Shown in pieces: positions 9,328 through 15,252 of a DNA stretch of 18,218 nt. Under the pieces are notes generated by a model that saw only the letters and a list, made by a program, of their open reading frames with translations, was not told where the DNA came from and searched no databases. The DNA lies in contig DASTOB010000088.1 in assembly GCA_035720425.1 (NCBI GenBank), positions 1-18,218 on the forward strand, given 5' to 3'. The stretch's first letter is position 1. Each line of letters starts with the position of its first letter. Both the position numbers and the translations under genes were made by a program. This stretch comes from DASTOB01 sp035720425 (lineage in GTDB: Bacteria > Chloroflexota > Limnocylindria > Limnocylindrales > CSP1-4).

Positions 9328-9443
9328 GCCGATGAACCGGAGCGCCCGGTCCGGGCGTCCTGGGCAAGGCGCCGTCGAGCACCGGAGCGAGCGCACCCCA
9401 GGTGCGTGAGCGAGGAGCGGAGGCGGCAACGCCGCCCCGGATC
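9328..9443. repeat. Intergenic repeat unit A (~115 bp)
   Basis: This is the first of two diverged tandem units. Each begins with GCCGATGA, contains AAGGCGCC near the middle, then a 30-bp core (9385-9414 here) identical to the one in unit B. The core has CGCACC/GGTGCG arms around a 3-nt loop, flanked by GAGCGAG on both sides. The unit ends with a GGCGG/CCGCC hairpin (9422-9436) that shares the GCAACG sequence with unit B. The strand is arbitrary. Confidence 0.75.
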
Positions 9444-9559
9444 GCCGATGAGCCGTAGGCCGCGTATGGCGGTCCGCAGCAAGGCGCCCGCGAGGATGTG
9501 AGCGAGCGCACCCCAGGTGCGTGAGCGAGCGCCCGGAGCGGGCAACGCCGCTCCGGGCC
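9444..9559. repeat. Intergenic repeat unit B (~115 bp)
   Basis: This is the second copy, 116 bp after unit A, with its exact 30-bp core at 9500-9529. Its terminal hairpin is longer than that of unit A and ends 13 nt from the rpsI stop codon. The 5' halves of the units differ by many substitutions and small indels, while the core is identical. That suggests selection on the core, or recent gene conversion. Confidence 0.75.
9531..9558 (-). terminator. Stable hairpin after rpsI, probable end of the ribosomal protein operon
   Basis: GCCCGGAGCGG (9531-9541) and CCGCTCCGGGC (9548-9558) form a perfect 11-bp stem with a 6-nt loop, 13 nt after the rpsI stop. There is no U-tract. A second, weaker hairpin (CGCACC/GGTGCG in the 30-bp core) follows in the transcript. 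It would suit a U-less or Rho-assisted terminator or a 3'-end stabiliser, and it also belongs to repeat unit B. Confidence 0.55.
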
Positions 9560-9571
9560 GTCAGACGCGGC

Positions 9572-9970
9572 CTACCGCTTGGTGTACTGGGGGGCCTTGC
9601 GGGCGCGCTTGAGCCCGTACTTCTTGCGCTCCTTCATCCGCGGATCGCGGGTGAGCAGGCCCGCCTGGCGGAGCGGGAGCCGGTTTGCCTCCGGGTCCAG
9701 CTCGAGGAGCGCCCGGGCGATGCCGTGGCGGATCGCGCCGGCCTGGCCGGTCACGCCGCCGCCCTCGACTTTGATCATCGCGTTGAAGCGGCCCTCGGTG
9801 CCGGTCACCCGGAACGGAAGCCGGACCTCGGACTCGTTGACCGCGTTGCCGAAGTGCTCGTCGAGCGAGCGCCCATTGACGACGATCTCGCCCTCGCCGG
9901 GCAGCAGCCGGACGCGGGCGATCGCCGTCTTGCGGCGGCCGGTCCCGGAGTAGAAAGCGGGGGTGGACAT
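9572..9970 (-). CDS. rpsI: 30S ribosomal protein S9
   Basis: S9 lies in the head of the 30S subunit, and its C-terminal tail reaches the P-site tRNA. The 132-residue protein shows YSGTGRRKTAIARVRL near the N-terminus, GGGVTGQAGAIRHGIARAL in the middle, and the typical basic end KKYGLKRARKAPQYTKR, with the terminal Lys-Arg that contacts tRNA. ATG 9970 has a strong GGAGGAG (9977-9983) with a 6-nt spacer. It follows rplM by 14 nt, the usual rplM-rpsI pair. It is the last gene of the ribosomal run, followed by a strong hairpin. Confidence 0.98.
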   Translation of the reverse strand: MSTPAFYSGTGRRKTAIARVRLLPGEGEIVVNGRSLDEHFGNAVNESEVRLPFRVTGTEGRFNAMIKVEGGGVTGQAGAIRHGIARALLELDPEANRLPLRQAGLLTRDPRMKERKKYGLKRARKAPQYTKR

Positions 9971-9984
9971 GATCAGCTCCTCCG

Positions 9985-10416
9985 TCAGGCGAGCGGCTCA
10001 GGCCGCTGGGCCTGATGCGGATGGTCGGAGCCGGCGTAGACCTTGAGCTTTCGGAGCTGCTGGACGCCGAGCTTCGTGCGCGGGAGCATCCCCTTCACGG
10101 CCCGCCGGATGACCTCCTCCGGCCGCCGCGCAAGCAGATGGCCGAGCGTCTCCTCCTTGTACCCCTGTGGGTGGCCGCTGTGGCGGATGTACAGCTTGCT
10201 GTCGAGCTTGTCGCTCGTCACGGCGATCCGGGCGGCGTTCAGGACGATCACATGGTCGCCGGAGTCGAGGTTGGGCGAGTACGTGGGCTTGTGCTTGCCT
10301 TCGAGCACGCCCGCGATCCGCGACGCGAGGCGGCCAAGCGTCTCGTCCGTCGCGTCGACGACGAACCAGCGCCGCTCGATCTCGCTCTCCCGGACCGTAT
10401 AGGTCTTCGTGCTCAT
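9985..10416 (-). CDS. rplM: 50S ribosomal protein L13
   Basis: L13 is an early-assembly protein of the 50S subunit that binds 23S rRNA. The 143-residue product carries RRWFVVDATDETLGRLAS (15-32), the GKHKPTYSPNLDSGDHVIVLNA stretch, YIRHSGHPQGYKEETL, and RRAVKGMLPRTKLG near the C-terminus. All are standard for the family, as is the length. ATG 10416 overlaps the truA stop as ATGA, indicating coupling to truA. The rpsI Shine-Dalgarno begins just after its stop. The order truA-rplM-rpsI is that of Bacillus and relatives. Confidence 0.98.
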   Translation of the reverse strand: MSTKTYTVRESEIERRWFVVDATDETLGRLASRIAGVLEGKHKPTYSPNLDSGDHVIVLNAARIAVTSDKLDSKLYIRHSGHPQGYKEETLGHLLARRPEEVIRRAVKGMLPRTKLGVQQLRKLKVYAGSDHPHQAQRPEPLA

Positions 10417-11186
10417 CGTTCCTCGTCAGCTCCGTTCGGTAGCCTCTCGCGCCGCCCAAGGGCGACGTGGCGGAGGCACAGTCCCTTCGCCGGGGCGGCT
10501 GCCCCGTGGAGGGCCGGTCGGCCGGCCACGAGGGCCGCCGCGACCGCGGTCTCTTCCTGTTTTCCCATGCCCACCTCGAGGAGGAGGGCGACCATTCGGC
10601 GGACCATCCCGCGAAGGAAGGCCTGGGCCCTGACGTCGATCGTCACGACCCGACCCTCCCGTCTGACCCGGACCGCCTGGACGGTCCGGACCGGCTGGCG
10701 GTCCGCCGACCCGAAGGCGCTGAAGTCGTGCCGGCCGACGAAGGCCGACCCGGCCCGCGCCATCGCGGCCGTGTCGAGCGGGACCCGGACCCCGAGCGCG
10801 GTGCGCTCGCGGAGCGGGCTGCGCGGCCCGTTCCAGACGGTGTAGCGGTACTCCCGGTACCGCGCCGCGAACCGTGGGTGGTAGCCCGCCGGCACTGGCC
10901 GGAGGTCGCGAACCGCGACGTCCGGCGGCAGTACGCCGTTGAGCCCCGACTCGAGCGCCTCGGCCGAGAGCCGCCCCGTCCAGGTGAACGCGATCACCTG
11001 CCCCGTGGCGTGCACCCCGGCGTCGGTTCGGCCGGCCCCGTCGACGCGCACGCGCGTCCCGTCACCGAGTCGCGCGAGCGCCCCTTCGAGCTCACCCTGG
11101 ACGGACCGCGCGTTGGACTGGCTCTGGAAGCCCGCGAAGTCGGTCCCGTCGTATTCAACCCGTGCCCGGTAGCGCACGGAGGGCAT
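10413..11186 (-). CDS. truA: tRNA pseudouridine(38-40) synthase
   Basis: The product isomerises uridines 38-40 in the anticodon stem-loop of many tRNAs. With ATG 11186 as residue 1 it has 257 residues. YDGTDFAGFQ is at 12-21 and GAGRTDAGVHA at 50-60, with catalytic Asp55. RYREYRYTVWN, VGRHDFSAFGSAD and FLRGMVRRMVALLLEVG follow in the usual order. The start is not certain. GAGAGG abuts this ATG, which is unusually close, and an in-frame GTG four codons upstream (11198) could serve instead. The family core begins at RYRARVEYDG, so either fits. The gene follows rplQ by 22 nt and overlaps rplM by 4 nt. Confidence 0.95.
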   Translation of the reverse strand: MPSVRYRARVEYDGTDFAGFQSQSNARSVQGELEGALARLGDGTRVRVDGAGRTDAGVHATGQVIAFTWTGRLSAEALESGLNGVLPPDVAVRDLRPVPAGYHPRFAARYREYRYTVWNGPRSPLRERTALGVRVPLDTAAMARAGSAFVGRHDFSAFGSADRQPVRTVQAVRVRREGRVVTIDVRAQAFLRGMVRRMVALLLEVGMGKQEETAVAAALVAGRPALHGAAAPAKGLCLRHVALGRRERLPNGADEER

Positions 11187-11208
11187 CCTCTCGGACACCG
11201 CTTTGTGG

Positions 11209-11562
11209 TCAGACCAGTTCGATCTGGACGATTTCCGCGGCATCGCCGCGCCGCTGGCCGATCTTCACGATCCGCGTGTAGCCGCTCGTGCGGTCGGCGT
11301 ACTTCGGAGCGATCTCGTCGAACAGCTTGGTCACGACGAGCGGCTCGTTCGGGAACGACGCGAGCACCTCGCGGCGCGCGGCGAGGTCGCCGCGCTTGGC
11401 GAGCGTGATCATCTTCTCGACGCGACCGCGGATCTCCTTGGCCTTCGCCTCCGTCGTGCGGACCTTCTCGTAGCGCAGCACGGACACGGTCAGGTTCTTG
11501 AACAGGGCGAGCCGCGGGCCCTGCTTGCGGCTGAGCTTGCGGCCGTCGACGCGGTGGGCCAC
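11209..11562 (-). CDS. rplQ: 50S ribosomal protein L17
   Basis: L17 sits near the exit of the peptide tunnel in the 50S subunit. The 117-residue protein begins AHRVDGRKLSRKQGPRLALFKNL, the conserved N-terminus that in most species reads MRH/MAHR..LGR...HR.A. It has TTEAKAKEIRGRVEKMITLAKRGDL in the centre and a C-terminal YTRIVKIGQRRGDAAEIVQIELV, where family members usually have R.GD.A.M..IELV. The start is GTG 11562, only 3 nt after the rpoA stop. A strong GGAGGAG (11569-11575) within the end of rpoA gives a 6-nt spacer. The rpoA-rplQ order is nearly universal. Confidence 0.97.
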   Translation of the reverse strand: MAHRVDGRKLSRKQGPRLALFKNLTVSVLRYEKVRTTEAKAKEIRGRVEKMITLAKRGDLAARREVLASFPNEPLVVTKLFDEIAPKYADRTSGYTRIVKIGQRRGDAAEIVQIELV

Positions 11563-11565
11563 CGG

Positions 11566-12561
11566 CTACTCCTCCGCCTCGTCCTCGAACGACTCGTCGC
11601 CGTCCTCGTCGATCCCTTCGGCGTCGCCCTCGGTCTCGGGCACGATGAAGCCGCGCATGCGGAGCCGCTCCTTCATCTCGTCGAGCGACTTCTTGCCGAA
11701 GTTGCGCATCCGGAGCAGGTCGTCGTCCTTGAGCTGCAGCAGCTGGCCGACCTTCACGATGTTGTTCCGCTTGAGCGAGTTGTAGGCCCGCATCGGCAGG
11801 TCCAACTCCTCGATCGGCATGTCGAGCATGTTCGGCGGAAGGCTCGGCACGCCCGGCACGGCGCGATCCGTCGCCGCGGCCGCCATGCCGATCGTGATGA
11901 ACGGGCGGAACTGGTTGACGAGGATCTCGGCCGATCGGCTGAGGGCCTCCTCCGGCGTGACGGTCCCGTCCGTCTCGATCTCGATCGTCAGCTTGTCATA
12001 GTTCGTCATCTGGCCGACGCGCATGCTCTCGACCCAGTAGTTGACCTTCCGGACGGGCGTGAAGATCGCGTCGACCGCGATGACCCCGATCGGCAGCGCC
12101 TCGGATCGCTCGGCGCCGAGGTAGCCCACACCGCGCTCGACCGTCAGATCCATCTCGATCGTCACGTCGTCGGTGTCGAGCGTCATGAGCACGAGCTCCG
12201 GGTTGACGATCTCGACGTCGGCCGATTCGGCGATGTCGGCCGCCGTCACCGACCCCGCGCCGCTCTTGATGAGCCGGAGCTGGACGGGGTGCGTGGCGAA
12301 GCTCTTGAGGCGCAGCTTCTTGACGTTGAGGACGATCTGCGTGACGTCCTCCTTGACGCCCGGGATCGTCGAGAACTCCTGGTACACGTCGCGGATCTGG
12401 ATCGACGTGACGGCCGCTCCTTCGAGCGACGACAGGAGGACGCGCCGGAGGGCGTTGCCGAGGGTCACGCCGTAGCCGGCCTGGAGCGGACCGGCCTCGT
12501 ACTTGGCGTACGTCCCGGCTTCCTCGACGGACTCGATCTGCGGGCTCTCGAGTTCGATCAT
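11566..12561 (-). CDS. rpoA: DNA-directed RNA polymerase subunit alpha
   Basis: Alpha dimerises to nucleate RNA polymerase assembly, and its C-terminal domain contacts UP elements and activators. The 331-residue protein has the N-terminal dimerisation domain (about 1-235), including GPLQAGYGVTLGNALRRVLLSSLEGAAV (24-51) and the TNYDKLTIEIETDGT stretch (186-200). A linker and the C-terminal helix-hairpin-helix domain (about 250-305, LPMRAYNSLKRNNI and RNFGKKSLDEM) follow. A strongly acidic tail (309-331) with 14 Asp/Glu follows the usual end. ATG 12561 is chosen because the family starts there (MIELESP); in-frame sequence upstream overlaps rpsD and is unrelated. The gap to rpsD is 10 nt. Confidence 0.98.
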   Translation of the reverse strand: MIELESPQIESVEEAGTYAKYEAGPLQAGYGVTLGNALRRVLLSSLEGAAVTSIQIRDVYQEFSTIPGVKEDVTQIVLNVKKLRLKSFATHPVQLRLIKSGAGSVTAADIAESADVEIVNPELVLMTLDTDDVTIEMDLTVERGVGYLGAERSEALPIGVIAVDAIFTPVRKVNYWVESMRVGQMTNYDKLTIEIETDGTVTPEEALSRSAEILVNQFRPFITIGMAAAATDRAVPGVPSLPPNMLDMPIEELDLPMRAYNSLKRNNIVKVGQLLQLKDDDLLRMRNFGKKSLDEMKERLRMRGFIVPETEGDAEGIDEDGDESFEDEAEE

Positions 12562-12571
12562 GATCTGGGGC

Positions 12572-13198
12572 TTACCTCGAGTAGTACTCGACCACGAGCT
12601 GCTCGTTGAGGTCGAGCGGCATCTGGTCGCGGCGGGGAAGCTCGGCGACGGTCCCGGCGAGCTTGGCGGCATCGACGCTCAGCCATTCCGGGGCCTGGTG
12701 CGAGCGGAGGGTTTCCTTGGCGGTCTTGAACGGATCGCGCGCCCGGCGCGACTCGCGGACCTCGACCCGGTCGCCCGGCCGAAGCTGGTACGACGGAACG
12801 TTCGTCGGCCGGCCGTTGACGGCAAAGTGGCCGTGCGTCACGAGCTGGCGCGCGGACGGCCGGGACGGGGCGAAGCCCATCCGGTAGACGACGTTGTCGA
12901 GACGCGTCTCGAGCCGGCGAAGCAGCCACTCACCGGTCACCCCGGTGTGCGACTCCGCCTCGTTGAAGTACACCCGGAACTGCCGCTCGAGGACGCCGTA
13001 GGTCTTGCGGACCTTCTGCTTCTCACGCAGCTGGAGGCCGAACTCACCGACCTTGCGGCGACGGACGCCGTGCTGACCGGGCGGCGTCGGACGCCGTTCG
13101 AACGAGCACTTCTTCGTGTAGCAGCGGGTGCCCTTGAAGAACAGCTTGGCGCCTTCGCGGCGGCAGATGCGGCAGACGGATTCGGTGTAACGGGCCAT
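12572..13198 (-). CDS. rpsD: 30S ribosomal protein S4, zinc-binding form
   Basis: S4 is a primary 16S rRNA-binding protein that starts 30S assembly and helps hold decoding accuracy. The 208-residue product has an N-terminal zinc finger with Cys9, Cys12, Cys26 and Cys31, so it is the C+ type. It then has GEFGLQLREKQKVRKTYGVLERQF and an S4 RNA-binding domain (about 98-160, RLDNVVYRMGFAPSRPSARQLVTHGHFAVNG). It ends EQLVVEYYSR, as in most S4 proteins. ATG 13198 has AGGA 4 nt upstream. It lies between rpsK and rpoA as in most bacteria, where S4 can act as translational repressor of the alpha operon; I see no clear pseudoknot site here. Confidence 0.98.
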   Translation of the reverse strand: MARYTESVCRICRREGAKLFFKGTRCYTKKCSFERRPTPPGQHGVRRRKVGEFGLQLREKQKVRKTYGVLERQFRVYFNEAESHTGVTGEWLLRRLETRLDNVVYRMGFAPSRPSARQLVTHGHFAVNGRPTNVPSYQLRPGDRVEVRESRRARDPFKTAKETLRSHQAPEWLSVDAAKLAGTVAELPRRDQMPLDLNEQLVVEYYSR

Positions 13199-13213
13199 TG
13201 GTTCCTGTCTCGG

Positions 13214-13609
13214 TCAGACGCGGCGCCGCTTGGGCGGGCGGCATCCGTTGTGCGGGATGGGGGTCACGTCGGTGATCGCGCTGACCTCGAGGCCGGCAGC
13301 CTGGAGCGAGCGGATCGCCTGCTCCCGGCCGGCCCCGGGACCCTTGACGAACACCTCGACCTGGCGCATGCCGTGCTCCATCGCCCGGCGCGCGGCGCCA
13401 TCGGCGGACAGAGCGGCCGCATACGGGGTGCTCTTGCGCGAGCCCTTGAAGCCGGCCACGCCGGCCGAGCCCCAGCTGATCACCGCGCCGGTCTGGTCGG
13501 TGATCGTGATGATCGTGTTGTTGAACGTCGCCTGGATGTGGACGTGCCCCTGGGGGACGTTCTTCCGCTCCTTGCGCCGCTGCTTGACGGCCCGCTTGCG
13601 ATCGGCCAT
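13214..13609 (-). CDS. rpsK: 30S ribosomal protein S11
   Basis: S11 forms part of the 30S platform near the E site. The 131-residue product contains GHVHIQATFNNTIITITDQTGAVISWGSAG (21-50), FKGSRKSTPYAAALSAD, the VFVKGPGAGREQAIRSL segment (86-102) and the conserved C-terminal ITDVTPIPHNGCRPPKRRRV. Length and motif order are standard. ATG 13609 follows rpsM by 18 nt. GAGGG lies about 12 nt before it, a longer spacer than usual. It is encoded between rpsM and rpsD in the alpha operon. Confidence 0.98.
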   Translation of the reverse strand: MADRKRAVKQRRKERKNVPQGHVHIQATFNNTIITITDQTGAVISWGSAGVAGFKGSRKSTPYAAALSADGAARRAMEHGMRQVEVFVKGPGAGREQAIRSLQAAGLEVSAITDVTPIPHNGCRPPKRRRV

Positions 13610-13627
13610 GCCTGTCGGTATCCCTCG

Positions 13628-13999
13628 TTACTTCTTGCGCCGCACGCCGACCGTGCGCTTCGGTCCGCGCCGCTGGCGGGCATTGGTCTTCGTGCGCTGT
13701 CCGCGAACCGGCAGGTTGCGCCGGTGGCGGAGCCCGCGATACGAGCCGATCTCGATGAGCCGCTTGACGTTGAGGGCCACCTCGCGGCGGAGGTCGCCCT
13801 CGACCTTGTAGCGGCGGTCGATCAGCTCACGCAGCCGATTGACCTGCTCCTCGGTCAGATCGCGGACGCGGGTGTCCGGATTGACGTTCGTCTGGGCCAG
13901 GATCTTCTGGCTCGTGGGCAGCCCGAGGCCGTAGATGTACGTGAGGGCGACCTCGACGCGCTTCTCGCGCGGAATGTCGACGCCGGCGATACGTGCCAT
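13628..13999 (-). CDS. rpsM: 30S ribosomal protein S13
   Basis: S13 is in the 30S head and contacts the 50S subunit and P-site tRNA. The 123-residue product begins ARIAGVDIPREKRVEVALTYIYGLG and has the helix-two-turn-helix segment about 14-60. It has the signature SYRGLRHRRNLPVRGQRTKTNARQRRG (88-114) and ends in basic GVRRKK. Length is normal. ATG 13999 lies 3 nt after the rpmJ stop, with GGGG at the end of rpmJ serving as a ribosome site, so coupling to rpmJ is likely. Confidence 0.98.
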   Translation of the reverse strand: MARIAGVDIPREKRVEVALTYIYGLGLPTSQKILAQTNVNPDTRVRDLTEEQVNRLRELIDRRYKVEGDLRREVALNVKRLIEIGSYRGLRHRRNLPVRGQRTKTNARQRRGPKRTVGVRRKK

Positions 14000-14002
14000 C
14001 GA

Positions 14003-14116
14003 TTACCCCTGCCGCTGCTTGTGCTTCGGATTGGTGCAGATGACCATCACGGTGCCGTGGCGGCGAATCACCTTGCAGTTGTCGCAGCGGGCCTTGACGG
14101 AGGCTCTGACTTTCAA
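14003..14116 (-). CDS. rpmJ: 50S ribosomal protein L36, zinc-binding form
   Basis: L36 is the smallest 50S protein and helps organise 23S rRNA near the L7/L12 base. The 37-residue product reads KVRASVKARCDNCKVIRRHG at its N-terminus. Zinc ligands are Cys11, Cys14, Cys27 and His32, and it ends NPKHKQRQG, the standard L36 end. The start is TTG 14116, supported by GAGGA 4 nt upstream and by exact agreement with the family N-terminus. It lies 31 nt after infA and 3 nt before rpsM, its usual place. Confidence 0.96.
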   Translation of the reverse strand: MKVRASVKARCDNCKVIRRHGTVMVICTNPKHKQRQG

Positions 14117-14147
14117 CGGATCCTCTGCTCGAGTGCGTTCGTGTGGC

Positions 14148-14366
14148 TTACTTCAGGCGGTAGGTGATCCGACCGCGGGTCAGGTCGTAGGGCGACAGCT
14201 CCACCCGGACCCGATCGCCCGGAAGGATCCGGATGAAGTTCATCCGAAGCTTGCCGCTGATGTGGGCGAGCACCCGGTGGCCGTTCTCCAGCTCGACCGC
14301 GAACATCGTGTTGGGCAGCGGCTCGACGACCGTACCCTCGACCTCGATCGCATCTCGCTTTGCCAC
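14148..14366 (-). CDS. infA: Translation initiation factor IF-1
   Basis: IF-1 binds the 30S A site during initiation and aids IF-2 and IF-3. The 72-residue OB-fold protein has AKRDAIEVEGTVVEPLPNTMF at the start, VELENGHRVLAHISGKLRMNFIRILPGDRV in the middle, and ends LSPYDLTRGRITYRLK. Length and sequence are typical. The start is GTG 14366. AAGGGA upstream is about 15 nt away, so the ribosome site is weak. A promoter-like pair and a 10-bp hairpin occupy the 101-nt gap from map, which suggests infA starts its own transcript as well as being read through. Confidence 0.97.
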   Translation of the reverse strand: MAKRDAIEVEGTVVEPLPNTMFAVELENGHRVLAHISGKLRMNFIRILPGDRVRVELSPYDLTRGRITYRLK

Positions 14367-14396
14367 GGGCGCCGTTGCTTCCCTTTCTCACGCGGA

Positions 14397-14421
14397 GTGT
14401 CGGCCCGAGAGGGACCGACAC
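14397..14421 (-). promoter_or_regulatory. 10-bp hairpin in the infA 5' leader
   Basis: GUGUCGGUCC pairs with GGGCCGACAC around a CUCUC loop, 10 bp with one G-U pair. It would start within a few nucleotides of the predicted transcription start and ends 30 nt before the infA GTG. It could stabilise the 5' end, bind a regulator, or be a hairpin of the map read-through transcript. It has no U-tract. Confidence 0.5.
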
Positions 14422-14431
14422 ACGAACGCGT

Positions 14432-14460
14432 AGCGTATCAAAACCAGCCGGTGACGGCAA
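14432..14460 (-). promoter_or_regulatory. Candidate internal promoter for infA-rpmJ-rpsM onward
   Basis: The -35-like TTGCCG (14460-14455), a 17-bp spacer and the -10-like TACGCT (14437-14432) face infA. The spacer contains GGTTTTGA, an AT-rich run rare in this window. Four of six -35 bases and three of six -10 bases match the housekeeping sigma consensus. The expected start is near 14424, leaving a leader of about 58 nt. Confidence 0.5.
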
Positions 14461-14467
14461 ACGGCCA

Positions 14468-15250
14468 TCACGCCGGCACCGTCGTCAGGATCTCGGGGCC
14501 GCGGTCGGTCACGGCGATCGTGTGCTCAAAATGCGCCGCCAGCGATCCATCGCTCGTCGCGACGGTCCAGCCATCCGGCCGGATCTCGACCTCCGGCCCG
14601 CCGAGCGTGAGCATCGGCTCGATGGCGAGGCAGATCCCCGGCTGAAGTTCGATCCCGCGAACGCCGGTGCGGAAGTTCGGGACCTGCGGATCCTGGTGCA
14701 TCTCCGTGCCGATGCCGTGACCGACGAACTGGCGGACGATCCCGTACCCGGCGGGGCGAGCGACATCCTCGATCGCGGCCGAGACGTCACCGAGTCGCGC
14801 CCCGGGTGTCGCGGCGGCGATGCCGGCCATCATCGCCAGGCGGGTCGTCTCGACGAGGCGGACCACGTCCGCTGATGGTTCGCCCACCACGAACGTGCGG
14901 GCCGCGTCGCCGTGCCAGCCGTCGTGGATCGCCCCGACGTCGATCGACACGATCTGTCCCTCGCGGATCGTTCGCTGGCCGGGAATCCCGTGGACCACCT
15001 CGTCGTCGATCGAGATGCAGACGCTGGCGGGATAGGCGTGCGGGCCGCGGCCGTAGCGGCCGTTGCCGAGATACCCCTTGAACGAGGGGACCGCGCCGGC
15101 GGAGCGGATGTGCCGTTCCGCGATCGCGTCGAGGTGGGCCGTCGTGACGCCGGGCTTGAGCTCCTCCTCGACGAGGGCGAGGACCTCGGCGACGATGCGG
15201 CCGGCCACGCGCATCTTGTCGATCTCGCGCGGCGACTTGCGGGTCACCAC
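14468..15250 (-). CDS. map: Methionine aminopeptidase, type I
   Basis: The product removes the N-terminal methionine from new proteins after deformylation. With GTG 15250 as residue 1 it has 260 residues. Metal ligands are Asp104, Asp115, His178, Glu211 and Glu242, with the substrate-binding His87 in VVHGIP. Supporting stretches are SIDVGAIHDGWHGDAARTF, GHGIGTEMHQDPQVPNF and CLAIEPMLTLGG. Residues 61-72 (LGNGRYGRGPHA) look like an insertion between FKGY and YPASVCIS. The GTG is chosen for GAGGA 7 nt upstream; the adjacent in-frame GTG 15247 is equally possible. Its start is 2 nt after the adk stop, and the secY-adk-map order is standard. The gene has no ATG at the expected N-terminus. Confidence 0.95.
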   Translation of the reverse strand: MVTRKSPREIDKMRVAGRIVAEVLALVEEELKPGVTTAHLDAIAERHIRSAGAVPSFKGYLGNGRYGRGPHAYPASVCISIDDEVVHGIPGQRTIREGQIVSIDVGAIHDGWHGDAARTFVVGEPSADVVRLVETTRLAMMAGIAAATPGARLGDVSAAIEDVARPAGYGIVRQFVGHGIGTEMHQDPQVPNFRTGVRGIELQPGICLAIEPMLTLGGPEVEIRPDGWTVATSDGSLAAHFEHTIAVTDRGPEILTTVPA

Positions 15251-15252
15251 GA

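Noticed and set aside
9385..9414. Insertion-sequence end or target duplication (GAGCGAG on both sides of a hairpin)
   Set aside because: No transposase fragment lies nearby, and the same flanks appear in both units, so they are part of the repeat.
9093..9545. Long minus-strand open frame across the intergenic repeats (about 150 codons)
   Set aside because: The translation is Arg/Ala/Gly-rich low complexity, repeats only because the DNA repeats, matches no family I know, and shows no ribosome site. GC-rich DNA gives such frames by chance.
9328..9559. CRISPR array
   Set aside because: There are only two units, they are tandem with diverged flanks rather than unique spacers, and no cas gene is nearby.
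11203..14167. Two long plus-strand frames antisense to the ribosomal protein and rpoA genes
   Set aside because: They cross several gene boundaries of well-identified minus-strand genes and encode no known domain.
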